Made by a program: the position numbers and the translations under genes. 64,000 nt of DNA from an uncultured Paracoccaceae bacterium. Lineage in GTDB: Bacteria > Pseudomonadota > Alphaproteobacteria > Rhodobacterales > Rhodobacteraceae. Under the pieces are notes generated by a model. That model did no database searches and was not told where the DNA came from. It saw only the letters and a program-made list of their open reading frames with translations. Below, piece by piece: positions 11,899 through 21,529 of this stretch (position 1 is its first letter; the number at the start of each line of letters is the position of its first letter). The stretch spans positions 2,828,032 to 2,892,031 of the forward strand of contig CANMKS010000001.1 of NCBI GenBank assembly GCA_947498645.1, given 5' to 3'.

Positions 11899-14800
11899 TG
11901 GATAAGTTCAGGCAGGCGATAGAGAAGACGACGCGCAGAAGGCCAACCTGCATCCATGAATATTTCCAGACAGTCGACAAGCGCGGCTCGACGGACGTCG
12001 CTTTCGAATAGTTCTTTGTGATCGGCAAGAAATATCCCAAGCAGGCGAACCAGTAGGTCCGCGCCCATGGATTCATATTGATAGCCACTTTGTTGTCCTC
12101 CACCCTTTAGCGCACGTGCGATAAGGTCAAATGAACGGGCTGGATCGATCGGTAGTAAATACTCTAGAAGCTGTAACAAATAGTAGATCGTGTGCGGTGT
12201 CGCGTGGTCGCCAATTTGTTCAAGCACCGGTGTAATTTCTTCAAAAAAGAGCCCCAAATCCTTTTCACTGATGGGCTGATCTTGCGCCGTTTTGCTATCC
12301 GATGCACCCACCGAAAAATAGATTTGCATACACGCTGTGTCGAGCAGCTTTGCGTCTTCACGCACTACTTCAATTTGCTCGGAAGTTGGCTCTACAGTTG
12401 CAAAGTGTGCATTCAATCCTTCGCTCGATTTTCTGACAATCTGCGAAGTAAGGTCGATAGCTCGATGACGAATTTGGTTATCGCTGTTCTTCGAGTCTTC
12501 TTTCAATCCTAAGACAAGTGCTCCTCTCATCGTTTGAAGGATTTGGGTTAATTCCTCACCTCTACTCTCTCGATTGTTGATCCAACTCGAGATGATCTCA
12601 TACGCCGCCGCCTTTTCGTGAGTGATCCAAAGAACGGTGTAAATGCTAGACAGCGCTTCATCGAGTTCCGCTTGGCGTTTTGGATGTTCGGAAAACCGCT
12701 CGTTCATTGAGACGGCGAGAGCCGTTATTCGATCGGGATCAGAATGTAGAAGGCGTCCAACAACGCCGTTGACGAGGCTCTTTAGAATACTGAGGTTGGT
12801 CTCTCTTTCAAGACGACGTTCTAATCTGGTCCAAAATCCTGTTCGGTCTAGGTCCCAGATGCGAACAAGATGAAGACCCGACTGCAGCCTTACGGCAGGA
12901 TGAGGATCGGAGATCAGTCCGTCGATTGAGTTTGCTAGTTCAGGGTAGAGATCAGGTCTCTGAAGTGTGAGGTCTAGGACTGCACTAGCAATTTCTACCC
13001 GCGCGGCTGGAGAGCCCCACGAAGCGGAGCGTTCGAAGCTCGCTTCCGTATCGTCATCCACAACCGGGTTAAGGGACTCTAAAGCTGTCGACATTAGCCC
13101 AAGAAAGCAGCTGCTTTCTTCTTGAGCGTTCACACTTGGAGTAATCTTGAGTGAAATTATTTTAGTTATGCCTTGCCCAATGACACCTTCGGCGTAAGCG
13201 ACAAGTCCTGTGTTTTGGCGAGTTCGGTCGATAGCTGTTTCTAAATCGGTAAGTGCCGCAATAGCTTTGGACGTTGTAAGTTTGGGGGCGTCTTCGGAGG
13301 ACGCCTCTAGCCCAAGAGCTTTCTTTGCGTCATTAATTGCCTGCATTAGCACTTGATCCACTAAGGAATCGTGATCCAAGTCCTCAATCCAGTGAAAAGG
13401 CTCGGGTTCGCCCGTTGAGGTGGTTAACGTAAACAAACGTCTATTGTTGCCTTGATCGCTGACGTCTGCTCCCTTGTTTTCAACCATTGTGCTTTTGGCG
13501 GCTTCTGTTGCTAACCGGCTTTTTCCAATTGCACTAAAGACTCGATGGAGAAAATGTGCACGCGCAGCCTCTGGCTCATCAAAACGACTGAACTCGAATA
13601 CCCCTATGGCTGTCTCGAAGGTGGTTCGTTCTTCCATCGACAGGCGGTCGTAACCAACCGCAACGAGGTCTATCGCATCTTTCCTTGTGTCAGCGACCAT
13701 TAGGAATGGCTCAGCCATTGCAATTGGTAACAACAGGTCAACCAGACCATCGTTGCGCTCAGCGGCGGCTAGAAAAATACGTGACCAGAATATTGCTAAA
13801 CCGGCATCTGCAATGATTTGTTCAACCACAATTTTTGCCATACTTTGCTCGGCTGAACGGAGGAACTTGAGTAACTCTAGGATCAAAGCGTCTGCATCAT
13901 GACCATAAGTTTTGTCAGGACTATGTGCCCAAACATAACTCCAGTCTTCTTGCAGACGGACTGTTCGGCCGCTGATATCCAACTCAAAATATTGCTGGTT
14001 AGGTGAAGGTGGATGCTCACGTGCAACAAAGCCTTCTGTCGCTGCCACAATTGCGACAACTGCTTCCTTTGGATGCATTACTAGGAATTTCGGCGCAAAT
14101 TCTGTCAGCGAATAGCGGGCCATGTCGTAGTCTTGCCGAGCGGTAGATGTTAGCGGCATTATCTGACTGTCACCCATTCGAGTTTCACGCTCTTCTGTCA
14201 CCGCAAATCCGAACGTTTCTCTATAAACGACTATTGCGAGGTCTGGGTCGGCAGGAGCAAATTTTTCAATTTTGCGACACAACGCTGGAACTTCTTCCCA
14301 ACCATGTGCTTGCAACCTTTGAGGCTCAAACAGTCTTAAAAGCAGCCGGTGTGATTCCACCGGATCCGTGATGAAAGTTGCCGCAACAAGATCAATTGCC
14401 GATGTAGCCAAGTTGTGCGGCACGTCTAACGTCAATGCATGCCGTAGCAGAGCACGTGCGGCGATGCCCAGCCGATCCTGCCCATTTTGATCTAGATCGA
14501 GTTTAACAAGATTGAATAAAAGAAAGCGAACAGTACTGGCAACCGGCACCAAGTTTTCAGATATGTCCCTGAGCAGGCCTGTCCAAGGTGCTGTCGGAGC
14601 ATTAGGATAATCCTCAAGCCGTACAGCAAAGGCTCCGCAGGTATGGGAAAATGCCTGAGCAGCATTTGCGTCGTCTGCCACGATGCGCATAGCAAGAACA
14701 GCTGTGTCCGTTAGCTTTTCTGGATATTCGGCACATATCCGACCAGTTGCACCTCGTATTACTGGGTCAGCTTCATTGTCGGCCAGTATCTTTGCGGCAG

Positions 14801-16769
14801 CGCTCCAAAAGCGTGACCTACTTTCATCGCTTTCCCAAATCTCTCTCAAAACGAAAGAAAGGGCGGGCGCGAGCATGAGGCCTTGTGCCTGATCTTTCGG
14901 AAATCGCAAACTTCCGTCAACCAAAGCTGCGGGGTCAATGAGTACACGAGCTGCAGCAAAGTCAAAAAGTAGATGATGTCGAAACTGTAGCCAACGGCCA
15001 TTTTCGACCGAAATAATGACGCCTTCACTGGTGAGAGTGTCAATGATCTCAGGGTCTGCCCCCTCTGCATCCTCAACTGGAGCCCGTAAGGCACGCGCCG
15101 AAACCATTGCCTTTGCAATACGCGAAATGCAGGATCGAGCTCGATTTCCATGGCTCTCAATGCGATTGCTCCAATAAAGCTGCAGCAGCTGAGCTTGGGA
15201 CGAAACGTGCGAAAAATCCTTGGCTACTAAGCCATCCTTTACAAGGTCACTTAAGAGTCTCGTATTAAAGGGAACGGAAGCAATATCTCTTAAGGTGCGG
15301 GGAGCGTTTTGAAGCGCGGCGTCCAATGCCGGTGCTGCAACTAACAGCCGCTGAAATTCTGTGTCAGACCACTCAGGAACACGTACATGCCTGACGTTCG
15401 AAAACCCATGTTCCATTAGGTCCTCAATAGGTGGTTTCCCAGCAAAGAGTGAACGGAACTTCTGGCCCACTCGCAAGTCAAACGTCCGGATGGAGGCAAC
15501 AACTCGCCATCGCCCGCGGCGTTCCAGAACTTGCTCGATTAGGTTGCGAAATACCCCTTCACCAACGCCACCACGTGTTGCATCAAGAGCGTCAATAACC
15601 AGCCAGGCAGGTTTCTCTCCGTCCCATGAACCGATAACACCTAGAAGTGCATGTTTGATCTCTAGTTCCCGGCCCAATCCTTCGAGTGTCTCGACCGAAA
15701 ATCGATCCACCGCTAGCTCCAAGACATCGTTTCCCTCGTCACGCAGAGTTCTGGCAAGCGAGTTCAGGACGCCGCTCTTACCGGACCCTGGCTCTCCGAT
15801 TATCAACAATGACCCTTCACGTGCGGCCGCTTCAATTTGAGGCTGGCACTCGCGCACAAGTGACACACTGTTTCCCTCAGCCGCTTCAATTACCTCATAA
15901 CGGCTTAAGGCATCAGCAGTGGCCTCGCTATGAGCACGCAGTTTCGCGATATCGTCTGCGTAATTTGGAGGCACGGACAATGCTACGCCGCGACTAATAA
16001 GCGCTTGCCTCAGTTTTGAACTATCTGCGCCGCCTCGCTGCGACATCATTTCGGCGCTTAAAGACTCGAGTGTTGTCAGCACAATTGCTGCTTCAGCCTC
16101 AGCGACAACGATTTGCCGTAGATTTTGAACTATCGCCTGTTGGCCAGCTTCTTCCGGGTTGAAGATAAAAATGACAATGAGTGATGCGAGATGACTTGGG
16201 AGTGCAGTGTCGAATGGCTCAACAGTCGCGGCTAACCAGGCGTTCTCGACGCAAGTTGAGAAAATATCAAAGGCTTTCTGTTGAGCAACTGTAAGTTCAC
16301 CGCCACCCGGCTGGGATTTTAGGCGAAGCGCGCGAGGTAAATCTACCCTAATACTGGCAGGCGCTTCAGGCCCCACAGAAAGTACAAGGCGATCTAATTC
16401 AGCTGAAAGAGGGCGGTTCCATTTCTGTTGTCCATCACCATCTCGGCAAACCAGCCAGTGCTTTACAAATTGGGAGATTGTCTTGCCAAAAGGACTCTTG
16501 AGTTCGGCCGAAAGGGACGCGGAAGTCTTTGCTTGTATTGCAACGAATCCCCCTGCATCGGTTGCAACGAGAATGTCATCGACTGGGGCTTCGGTCTCAA
16601 AACGAATCCAAGAGGGTCTTGCTTCGCCCAAATTGAACACACGATCAAAACTTTGGTCAGAAAGCATCCATGCTCCGATGACGGAACCCAACCGTTGTTG
16701 GAAAAAAACACCGGCGCTAGTTGCTGCTCCACCACCGCCAACGCGTGATTTTTCTGGCTTTTTGATCAT
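11895..16769 (-). CDS. Large nuclease-STAND NTPase-repeat protein (Avs-like defence candidate)
   Basis: 1624 aa. Residues 1-100 resemble the DUF4297/Cap4-type nuclease: [21 protein letters not shown] gives D64/D65 and Q79-x-K81. A P-loop NTPase follows, with Walker A GEPGSGKS (325-332) and Walker [10 protein letters not shown] (389-397), then an AAA/STAND helical region. From about residue 700 to the end the protein is alpha-helical with repeat-like character (HEAT/ARM or TPR type), as in the sensor arms of Avs proteins. First gene of a two-gene operon with the nuclease at 10441. Divergent from the reverse transcriptase. Known Avs NTPases detect phage proteins and trigger nuclease activity; the same role here is inferred. 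Confidence 0.7.
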   Translation of the reverse strand: MIKKPEKSRVGGGGAATSAGVFFQQRLGSVIGAWMLSDQSFDRVFNLGEARPSWIRFETEAPVDDILVATDAGGFVAIQAKTSASLSAELKSPFGKTISQFVKHWLVCRDGDGQQKWNRPLSAELDRLVLSVGPEAPASIRVDLPRALRLKSQPGGGELTVAQQKAFDIFSTCVENAWLAATVEPFDTALPSHLASLIVIFIFNPEEAGQQAIVQNLRQIVVAEAEAAIVLTTLESLSAEMMSQRGGADSSKLRQALISRGVALSVPPNYADDIAKLRAHSEATADALSRYEVIEAAEGNSVSLVRECQPQIEAAAREGSLLIIGEPGSGKSGVLNSLARTLRDEGNDVLELAVDRFSVETLEGLGRELEIKHALLGVIGSWDGEKPAWLVIDALDATRGGVGEGVFRNLIEQVLERRGRWRVVASIRTFDLRVGQKFRSLFAGKPPIEDLMEHGFSNVRHVRVPEWSDTEFQRLLVAAPALDAALQNAPRTLRDIASVPFNTRLLSDLVKDGLVAKDFSHVSSQAQLLQLYWSNRIESHGNRARSCISRIAKAMVSARALRAPVEDAEGADPEIIDTLTSEGVIISVENGRWLQFRHHLLFDFAAARVLIDPAALVDGSLRFPKDQAQGLMLAPALSFVLREIWESDESRSRFWSAAAKILADNEADPVIRGATGRICAEYPEKLTDTAVLAMRIVADDANAAQAFSHTCGAFAVRLEDYPNAPTAPWTGLLRDISENLVPVASTVRFLLFNLVKLDLDQNGQDRLGIAARALLRHALTLDVPHNLATSAIDLVAATFITDPVESHRLLLRLFEPQRLQAHGWEEVPALCRKIEKFAPADPDLAIVVYRETFGFAVTEERETRMGDSQIMPLTSTARQDYDMARYSLTEFAPKFLVMHPKEAVVAIVAATEGFVAREHPPSPNQQYFELDISGRTVRLQEDWSYVWAHSPDKTYGHDADALILELLKFLRSAEQSMAKIVVEQIIADAGLAIFWSRIFLAAAERNDGLVDLLLPIAMAEPFLMVADTRKDAIDLVAVGYDRLSMEERTTFETAIGVFEFSRFDEPEAARAHFLHRVFSAIGKSRLATEAAKSTMVENKGADVSDQGNNRRLFTLTTSTGEPEPFHWIEDLDHDSLVDQVLMQAINDAKKALGLEASSEDAPKLTTSKAIAALTDLETAIDRTRQNTGLVAYAEGVIGQGITKIISLKITPSVNAQEESSCFLGLMSTALESLNPVVDDDTEASFERSASWGSPAARVEIASAVLDLTLQRPDLYPELANSIDGLISDPHPAVRLQSGLHLVRIWDLDRTGFWTRLERRLERETNLSILKSLVNGVVGRLLHSDPDRITALAVSMNERFSEHPKRQAELDEALSSIYTVLWITHEKAAAYEIISSWINNRESRGEELTQILQTMRGALVLGLKEDSKNSDNQIRHRAIDLTSQIVRKSSEGLNAHFATVEPTSEQIEVVREDAKLLDTACMQIYFSVGASDSKTAQDQPISEKDLGLFFEEITPVLEQIGDHATPHTIYYLLQLLEYLLPIDPARSFDLIARALKGGGQQSGYQYESMGADLLVRLLGIFLADHKELFESDVRRAALVDCLEIFMDAGWPSARRLLYRLPELIQ

Positions 16770-17118
16770 GCTTCTACCGTCATCATTGTTACTGTTTCTT
16801 TTGTGCGGTCTTTGAATTTACTTATGCCAGCAATCAAATCTGGTAGCCACAGTCGAACTGACCGCAGCTAGTGGCCGCGCGCCGTGCTGGACTTGACCGA
16901 GACTGACTTTTCACAATTAAACGTCTGCTCTGGAGACGCCGCACCGCAGCACTGTATTAGCAGACGAAGGTCCGCATAGGGCCAAAAGGTGAATTTTTGC
17001 ATCAAGAAACTAAGTCATGTAAACCGCAATAAGTTCAAGCACGGTCACACTTTTTAGTTGCACGGACTTGCTCGTCCTGAGACTGTGTTAGAGAACTTTG
17101 AAATCTTGGAACGGCCCT
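16770..17118. other. Divergent gap between NTPase and RT genes, possible structured RNA
   Basis: 349 bases hold promoters for both directions. An 8-bp inverted repeat, CGTCTGCT (16922-16929) and AGCAGACG (16959-16966), encloses 29 bases. A smaller GGAC/GTCC hairpin lies at 17064-17076. Several defence reverse transcriptases use a noncoding RNA encoded just upstream, so this gap is a candidate. No reading frame here looks real. Confidence 0.4.
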
Positions 17119-18813
17119 ATGACCGCTAAGACTAAGACACTGCGATTCAAGCGTCTTATCTCACATGGCTTTTTTGCCCCCGAACTTCCCCCGTGCTTCA
17201 TTTCGGATGACCTTGCCCGCTATAGAGAGAGTCTGTGGAATGCCGTTGAGAGTGTTCCAAAATTGAGCAATGCACGATACCCAGGCGCCAAACAGTTCAT
17301 TTCGGAGCCGGCTTGGTTTTACTTTCCAAGATACGGGCGGGATGACCGAAAACATGCCGCAATCAATCCGATTTCCTATCTCGCGATATCGAAGGTACTC
17401 GCAGACCATTTCGTCCAACTCAGATCGGCTTCTAGAAAATCAAGATTTAGCGCCTCACCATTAGTATTTGATTGGGTCGGCAGCCGTGCAGTCTTCAGAC
17501 CCAGCATCGATCTTCGAGATGACTTTCGAATCAACCTTGCTACACGCCACGAAAGATACGTTGCCGCCGACATTAGAGCGTTCTTCCATTCAATATACAC
17601 ACATTCGATCCCGTGGGCGATCTATGGCAAAGCGTGGTCAAAACAAAATCGTCAGATCACACATTATGGGAACCTCTTGGACTTGTTTTGCCGAAACGCG
17701 CAAGATGGTCAAACAATTGGATTGCCTGTTGGCCCTGATACGTCTCGACTCGTTGCTGAAGTCATTGCTTCTGCATTGGACGAGAAGCTTTCTGAGATTA
17801 TCCAAATCGAAGATCTGGACGCCTCGCGGTACATCGATGACTACACCATTGCGGTCGCTAGTGGACTGTCAGGAGACAGCCTAATCGCAGCGGTAAGGCA
17901 AGCTGCTGCATTCTATGAACTAGAGCTCAACAACGATAAATCTGCGGTGGACCTAACGTCTAAGCGTCCCTCGACCGGCTGGAAGCAAGCCGCAATCGCG
18001 CACGTCCCTCGAAGCGACAAAACGACAAACTCATTCCTCCGTTTCTTTTACGAAGTCGGGAGAGTCTGCAACGATCACCCAGAGCTGAATGTGGAGAAAT
18101 TTGCATTCCAGAATGCGAGGTCAGCGTTCGTCAACGCAGATGAATGGAGCGTCTTGCAAAGTCATCTCACCAATGCGTATCGACGAAACTCCACATTGAT
18201 TTCCTTTCTCGTGGAAGTGCTAGTCTTGCGCGAAATCGAACACGGAGATGTGGATAAGGCAAAACTTGCCGGATTCCTCGAACGTCGTCTCCCGGAACTT
18301 GCTCAGGAAAACAGGACGGGAGAGATTATTTGGCTGCTGTTCTTGGTAATTAGGCTCGGGGTTGAGTTACCTTCCAACAAGCTTTCGCGACTATTTCAGC
18401 TTGAGAACTCAATGGTTGCTTTGATGCTAACCTACGCCTCCAATAGCGGCACTGTCTTGGGAGTGGTAGATCACAGTACTTGGCAACAACACTTATCTAG
18501 CCAAGGCTTAAAGGGGTCGATGTGGTTGTATGCCTATGAGAGTATTCGCAATGGAACAAACCCATCCACAGATAGAACCTTTATTGAACAGGATCCGTTC
18601 TTTTCAGCATTATTGAACCGAAACGTTAAGTTCTTTGATCCCGAGCGCGGTTTCGCCTCAATGGGGTCAGCACTTCGTCTTCGCAGAGCTGAGAACACAA
18701 GAGCGAGAATTCTTCGCCAAGATTTCCTCGAGGACTTTGATATCGATTTGCTCGAGTTCGATGAAGACGAAGCAGGTCAAGAACCAGATATGGATTTTGA
18801 CGATGAGTACTAG
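17119..18813 (+). CDS. Reverse transcriptase, defence-associated (DRT/UG-like) candidate
   Basis: 564 aa from ATG 17119 (an in-frame TTG at 17098 is a weaker start). RT motifs: motif A VAADIRAFFHSIY (Asp near 151), GLPVGPDTSRLVAEV (about 201-215), and the catalytic YIDDY box (about 238-242) followed by ELNNDKS. There is no maturase X or HNH domain, so it is not a group II intron protein. The C-terminal half is helical and ends in an acidic tail (DEDEAGQEPDMDFDDEY). This layout fits the unknown-group (UG/DRT) reverse transcriptases of bacterial defence; the exact class is not assigned. Neighbours are the divergent NTPase operon and the DUF5677-like gene 130 bases downstream. Confidence 0.75.
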   Translation: MTAKTKTLRFKRLISHGFFAPELPPCFISDDLARYRESLWNAVESVPKLSNARYPGAKQFISEPAWFYFPRYGRDDRKHAAINPISYLAISKVLADHFVQLRSASRKSRFSASPLVFDWVGSRAVFRPSIDLRDDFRINLATRHERYVAADIRAFFHSIYTHSIPWAIYGKAWSKQNRQITHYGNLLDLFCRNAQDGQTIGLPVGPDTSRLVAEVIASALDEKLSEIIQIEDLDASRYIDDYTIAVASGLSGDSLIAAVRQAAAFYELELNNDKSAVDLTSKRPSTGWKQAAIAHVPRSDKTTNSFLRFFYEVGRVCNDHPELNVEKFAFQNARSAFVNADEWSVLQSHLTNAYRRNSTLISFLVEVLVLREIEHGDVDKAKLAGFLERRLPELAQENRTGEIIWLLFLVIRLGVELPSNKLSRLFQLENSMVALMLTYASNSGTVLGVVDHSTWQQHLSSQGLKGSMWLYAYESIRNGTNPSTDRTFIEQDPFFSALLNRNVKFFDPERGFASMGSALRLRRAENTRARILRQDFLEDFDIDLLEFDEDEAGQEPDMDFDDEY

Positions 18814-18943
18814 GTTGCGCCGCGCGGCGGTTGCGAATGTTGGCAATTCTGGCTGCAACCGCGGCATCTTAATCGGGCCTATGCAATGTTTCTAAAACAG
18901 GCAGACAATAGACCGATGGATGTGGTCTGCGGGGGGGTACTAA

Positions 18944-20185
18944 TTGGGTAAATTAGAAAAAGTGCTCGAAGAGCTGATCGAGGCAATGCCGCGCAAGCTA
19001 TTGAAGAAACGTGTAAAGGAGAAATTGAGAGAGGCCGGAGTCACAGACAAGCAAGCTATAGACGCTTTCGCAGATCACGTAATGAGCGATAGTGACAAGC
19101 CATTTACTTGGGATGAGGGCGAAGAAGGGCCGCTAAAAACTATTAGCATCAAATTCACCGAGGATGACGGCAAAGAAATCATCGAAAAGCTAGAAAAATT
19201 CGTCCGAGACGATCTAAAGGCAGTGATAGACACTTCTATCGACGACACTGGAAAGAGCATCGTCAAACTATTCATGAGGCGTTGGCCTTCTACTAAGATA
19301 GACAGCAAGCATGAGCTTGCGCATTTCAAGGACAGGGTTGACTTAACTTGGTCGAAGGGATTGGATCCCCTTCGGATATTACTCACCGCGTCTCGCGAAA
19401 TCGGCAATGAGTTCGCGGCACGTCTAGACAGATCGAAGGCAAAAAAAGGGATTCTGAAACGGCAAGCACTCCTAGCCCTTCACATTCGAGCCTGCCAAAC
19501 AACGCTTGAAATATTGACGTTGATCGACAATGGCTTGCCAGATGGTGCTTATGCGAGGTGGCGAACACTTTATGAGCTAACCGTAGTAGCGTTCGTTATC
19601 AACAAATATGGCGATGATCTAGCGGAGCGATATTTTGCGCATGATTCCGTCAGCTTACGCGAAAATTCAAAGAACGAGTTCAGGTTTAACGGCGAGACAT
19701 ATGACGTCGAAAATCTTACTGATGAAGCTTTAGAAATCGAACAAGACTATCAACGAGTCATAAGCAAATTTGGCAACGCGATTAGTTCACCTTACGGTTG
19801 GGCCGCTGATGCTTTGAACATTAGGAAGCCGACTTTTCAGAACCTAGAGAATGCTGTGGATTGGGGCTCGTTACCTCCTGAATACAAAACCTCGAGCTAT
19901 AAGGTTCACGCAGGGGCAGTTGGGACATTCCGGTCTCTTGGCCTTTTAGGTAAAGGCCAAACGCTTCATGCTGGCGCATCCAATTACGGTCTGGATACAC
20001 CTGCAATCATGACCGCGCAAACCCTCCTCCAAATTACATCGTTAATGTTCAAGGAGCCCTACGATCTTGAAATTTCGACTCAAGTCAAAAGTCTCATAAT
20101 CCTACGCGACAAAGTCACCAAGCACTGTACTAAAACAGCCAATAGGATCGAACGAGAAGAACTGGCTAACATAGAAAACGACTAG
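18944..20185 (+). CDS. DUF5677-like protein
   Basis: 413 aa, cytosolic, no membrane segment. The first 130 residues are charged and helical (KVLEELIEAMPRKLLKKRVKEKL). The middle contains ALHIRACQTTLEILTLIDNG and GAYARWRTLYELTVVAFVI, which is the core pattern of the DUF5677 family (function unknown, common in defence islands and beside restriction or RT genes). The start is TTG at 18944 after a G-rich stretch at good spacing; the next in-frame ATG (18986) would lose 14 residues. Same strand as the RT, 130 bases behind it, so it may belong to the same system. Confidence 0.6.
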   Translation: MGKLEKVLEELIEAMPRKLLKKRVKEKLREAGVTDKQAIDAFADHVMSDSDKPFTWDEGEEGPLKTISIKFTEDDGKEIIEKLEKFVRDDLKAVIDTSIDDTGKSIVKLFMRRWPSTKIDSKHELAHFKDRVDLTWSKGLDPLRILLTASREIGNEFAARLDRSKAKKGILKRQALLALHIRACQTTLEILTLIDNGLPDGAYARWRTLYELTVVAFVINKYGDDLAERYFAHDSVSLRENSKNEFRFNGETYDVENLTDEALEIEQDYQRVISKFGNAISSPYGWAADALNIRKPTFQNLENAVDWGSLPPEYKTSSYKVHAGAVGTFRSLGLLGKGQTLHAGASNYGLDTPAIMTAQTLLQITSLMFKEPYDLEISTQVKSLIILRDKVTKHCTKTANRIEREELANIEND

Positions 20186-20495
20186 ACTGAATCACGTCTC
20201 CAAAAAAGACCATGGAATACCACGAAAGCATCCATAGGTTACCACGAATTGGAATGTGGTGTGGCCGCAAGTGCCTGAAATTATATGATATTTTCATGTA
20301 TCTAGCAGTAAGGGATGAAGGGCTCGAACTCCCGACCTCTCGGCGAAGACACCGAAAGGCGCATAAGCGCCCTTATGCAACCCGTGGCAGATAGTAGCGT
20401 CGGAGCTGGACGATTGGCTAGTTTCATCAGATTGCGTAAGTCCTATTACTGAAAGATGCTCTTATAGTGACTATTCGTCGCAAAAGTTTCCTTCG
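20186..20495. other. Gap with tRNA-like remnant
   Basis: 310 bases. Besides the tRNA-derived fragment at 20312-20343 there is a 7-bp hairpin, GCATAAG (20361-20367) and CTTATGC (20372-20378). No gene is supported. Confidence 0.5.
20312..20343 (-). other. tRNA 3'-half remnant (Val-like?)
   Basis: On the minus strand the bases CCGAGAGGTCGGGAG followed by TTCGAGCCCTTCATCCC resemble the anticodon-stem to T-arm part of an alphaproteobacterial tRNA, from memory closest to tRNA-Val. The T-stem has a mismatch and no matching acceptor 5' strand is seen, so it is a fragment, not a gene. Possibly an old attachment site of another element inside the island. Confidence 0.35.
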
Positions 20496-21320
20496 ATGTT
20501 CGACACTGAGGTATGTCAGATCGGCATGGCACTCGTTTCAGCAGATGGAACGATCGATACGATTGGCATCTTGATAGACCCAGAACAGGATTTCGAAAGT
20601 TTCAACGTAGATCTGCATGGGATTGACGAAGAAACCGTCCAAGGCGCCCTGACTTTTGAGATGGCCCTGCAATCGCTGAGGCCATTCCTTGAACGACATA
20701 TCCTGATCCAACACAGCAATTTCGACAAACAAGCCTTCAACGCAGCCTGCTCAGCTTATCGTATCCCAGCATTGCGGACGAAGTGGCTCGACAGTGTTCA
20801 GATTGCTCGCCGAGCTTGGCCAGAACTGAAGGGTAATGGCGGGCATGGGCTTGGCAGCCTTAAGGACCATCTGAATCTAAACTTTGAACACCACGATGCG
20901 AAAGAAGATGCGCGAGCGGCAGCAGAGGTAACCCTATTGGCTGAAGAGAAGACCGGTCAGTCATTTTCTGAGTTGTCTGAGTCCAAGAAAAGGCAGCACA
21001 TGTACCAGCCGTCCCTTGCTGTCGAGGGCAACCAACAGGGCCCACTCTATGGGCACGTCGCTTGTTTTACAGGGCAGCTGACCATGTCTCGCGTTGAAGC
21101 CGCAACCTTCGCCGCTGGTGCAGGGATAACGGTAAAGATTGGTGTGTCGAAGAAGGTGACCCTTCTTGTTGTCGGTGATCAGGATATGACTTTGCTGGCT
21201 GGACATGACAAAAGCAGCAAACATCGACGAGCAGAAGAGCTGAAGGAACAAGGTCACGATATTAAAATTGTCGGTGAAAGCGAATTCATGAAACTCATTG
21301 ATTCAAAGTCGGGGCACTGA
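20496..21320 (+). CDS. DnaQ-like exonuclease with BRCT domain, shortened N-terminus
   Basis: 274 aa. The first 160 residues are a DEDDh 3'-5' exonuclease: FDTE (D3/E5), VCQIGMALV, HSNFDKQAF, and HHDAKEDARAA with the last acidic residue. A BRCT domain covers about 188-270 (GHVACFTGQL to IVGESEFMKLI), as in the DNA ligase/DnaQ-BRCT group. The first acidic pair normally lies about ten residues before xCQIG; here they are adjacent, so a loop is missing or the true N-terminus was lost. Upstream in-frame sequence has no start and no exonuclease motif. Same strand as the RecQ-UvrD fusion. Confidence 0.65.
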   Translation: MFDTEVCQIGMALVSADGTIDTIGILIDPEQDFESFNVDLHGIDEETVQGALTFEMALQSLRPFLERHILIQHSNFDKQAFNAACSAYRIPALRTKWLDSVQIARRAWPELKGNGGHGLGSLKDHLNLNFEHHDAKEDARAAAEVTLLAEEKTGQSFSELSESKKRQHMYQPSLAVEGNQQGPLYGHVACFTGQLTMSRVEAATFAAGAGITVKIGVSKKVTLLVVGDQDMTLLAGHDKSSKHRRAEELKEQGHDIKIVGESEFMKLIDSKSGH

Positions 21321-21529
21321 GTGGATCTTTCTTGTCGCGAAATCACGTAGTTTTTGAAGCAACATATCTTTGCACCTAGCGCTCATTGACCCCACCAATC
21401 ACGGATCGCTCATGGCAACCTATAGTGGCGACAATGAACCACTTTGGACCTGTTCGGCCATGGCCCACCTTCCCTTTCTCCGCACAAAAACTAAGCTCGA
21501 CATAAGGGCAAACAAAGACTGCGGGCATT

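Noticed and set aside
16770..17118. Retron msr-msd
   Set aside because: No clear priming-G inverted-repeat pair of the retron type, and the RT does not look retron-like; kept only as possible ncRNA.
20212..20394. Plus-strand 60-aa frame with DEGLELPTSRRR
   Set aside because: Antisense of the tRNA-like fragment, no ribosome site.
21321..21529. Minus-strand frame 21376-21672 with GPKWFIVATIGCHERS
   Set aside because: Overlaps the helicase start, no ribosome site; looks like a recurrent intergenic sequence rather than a gene.
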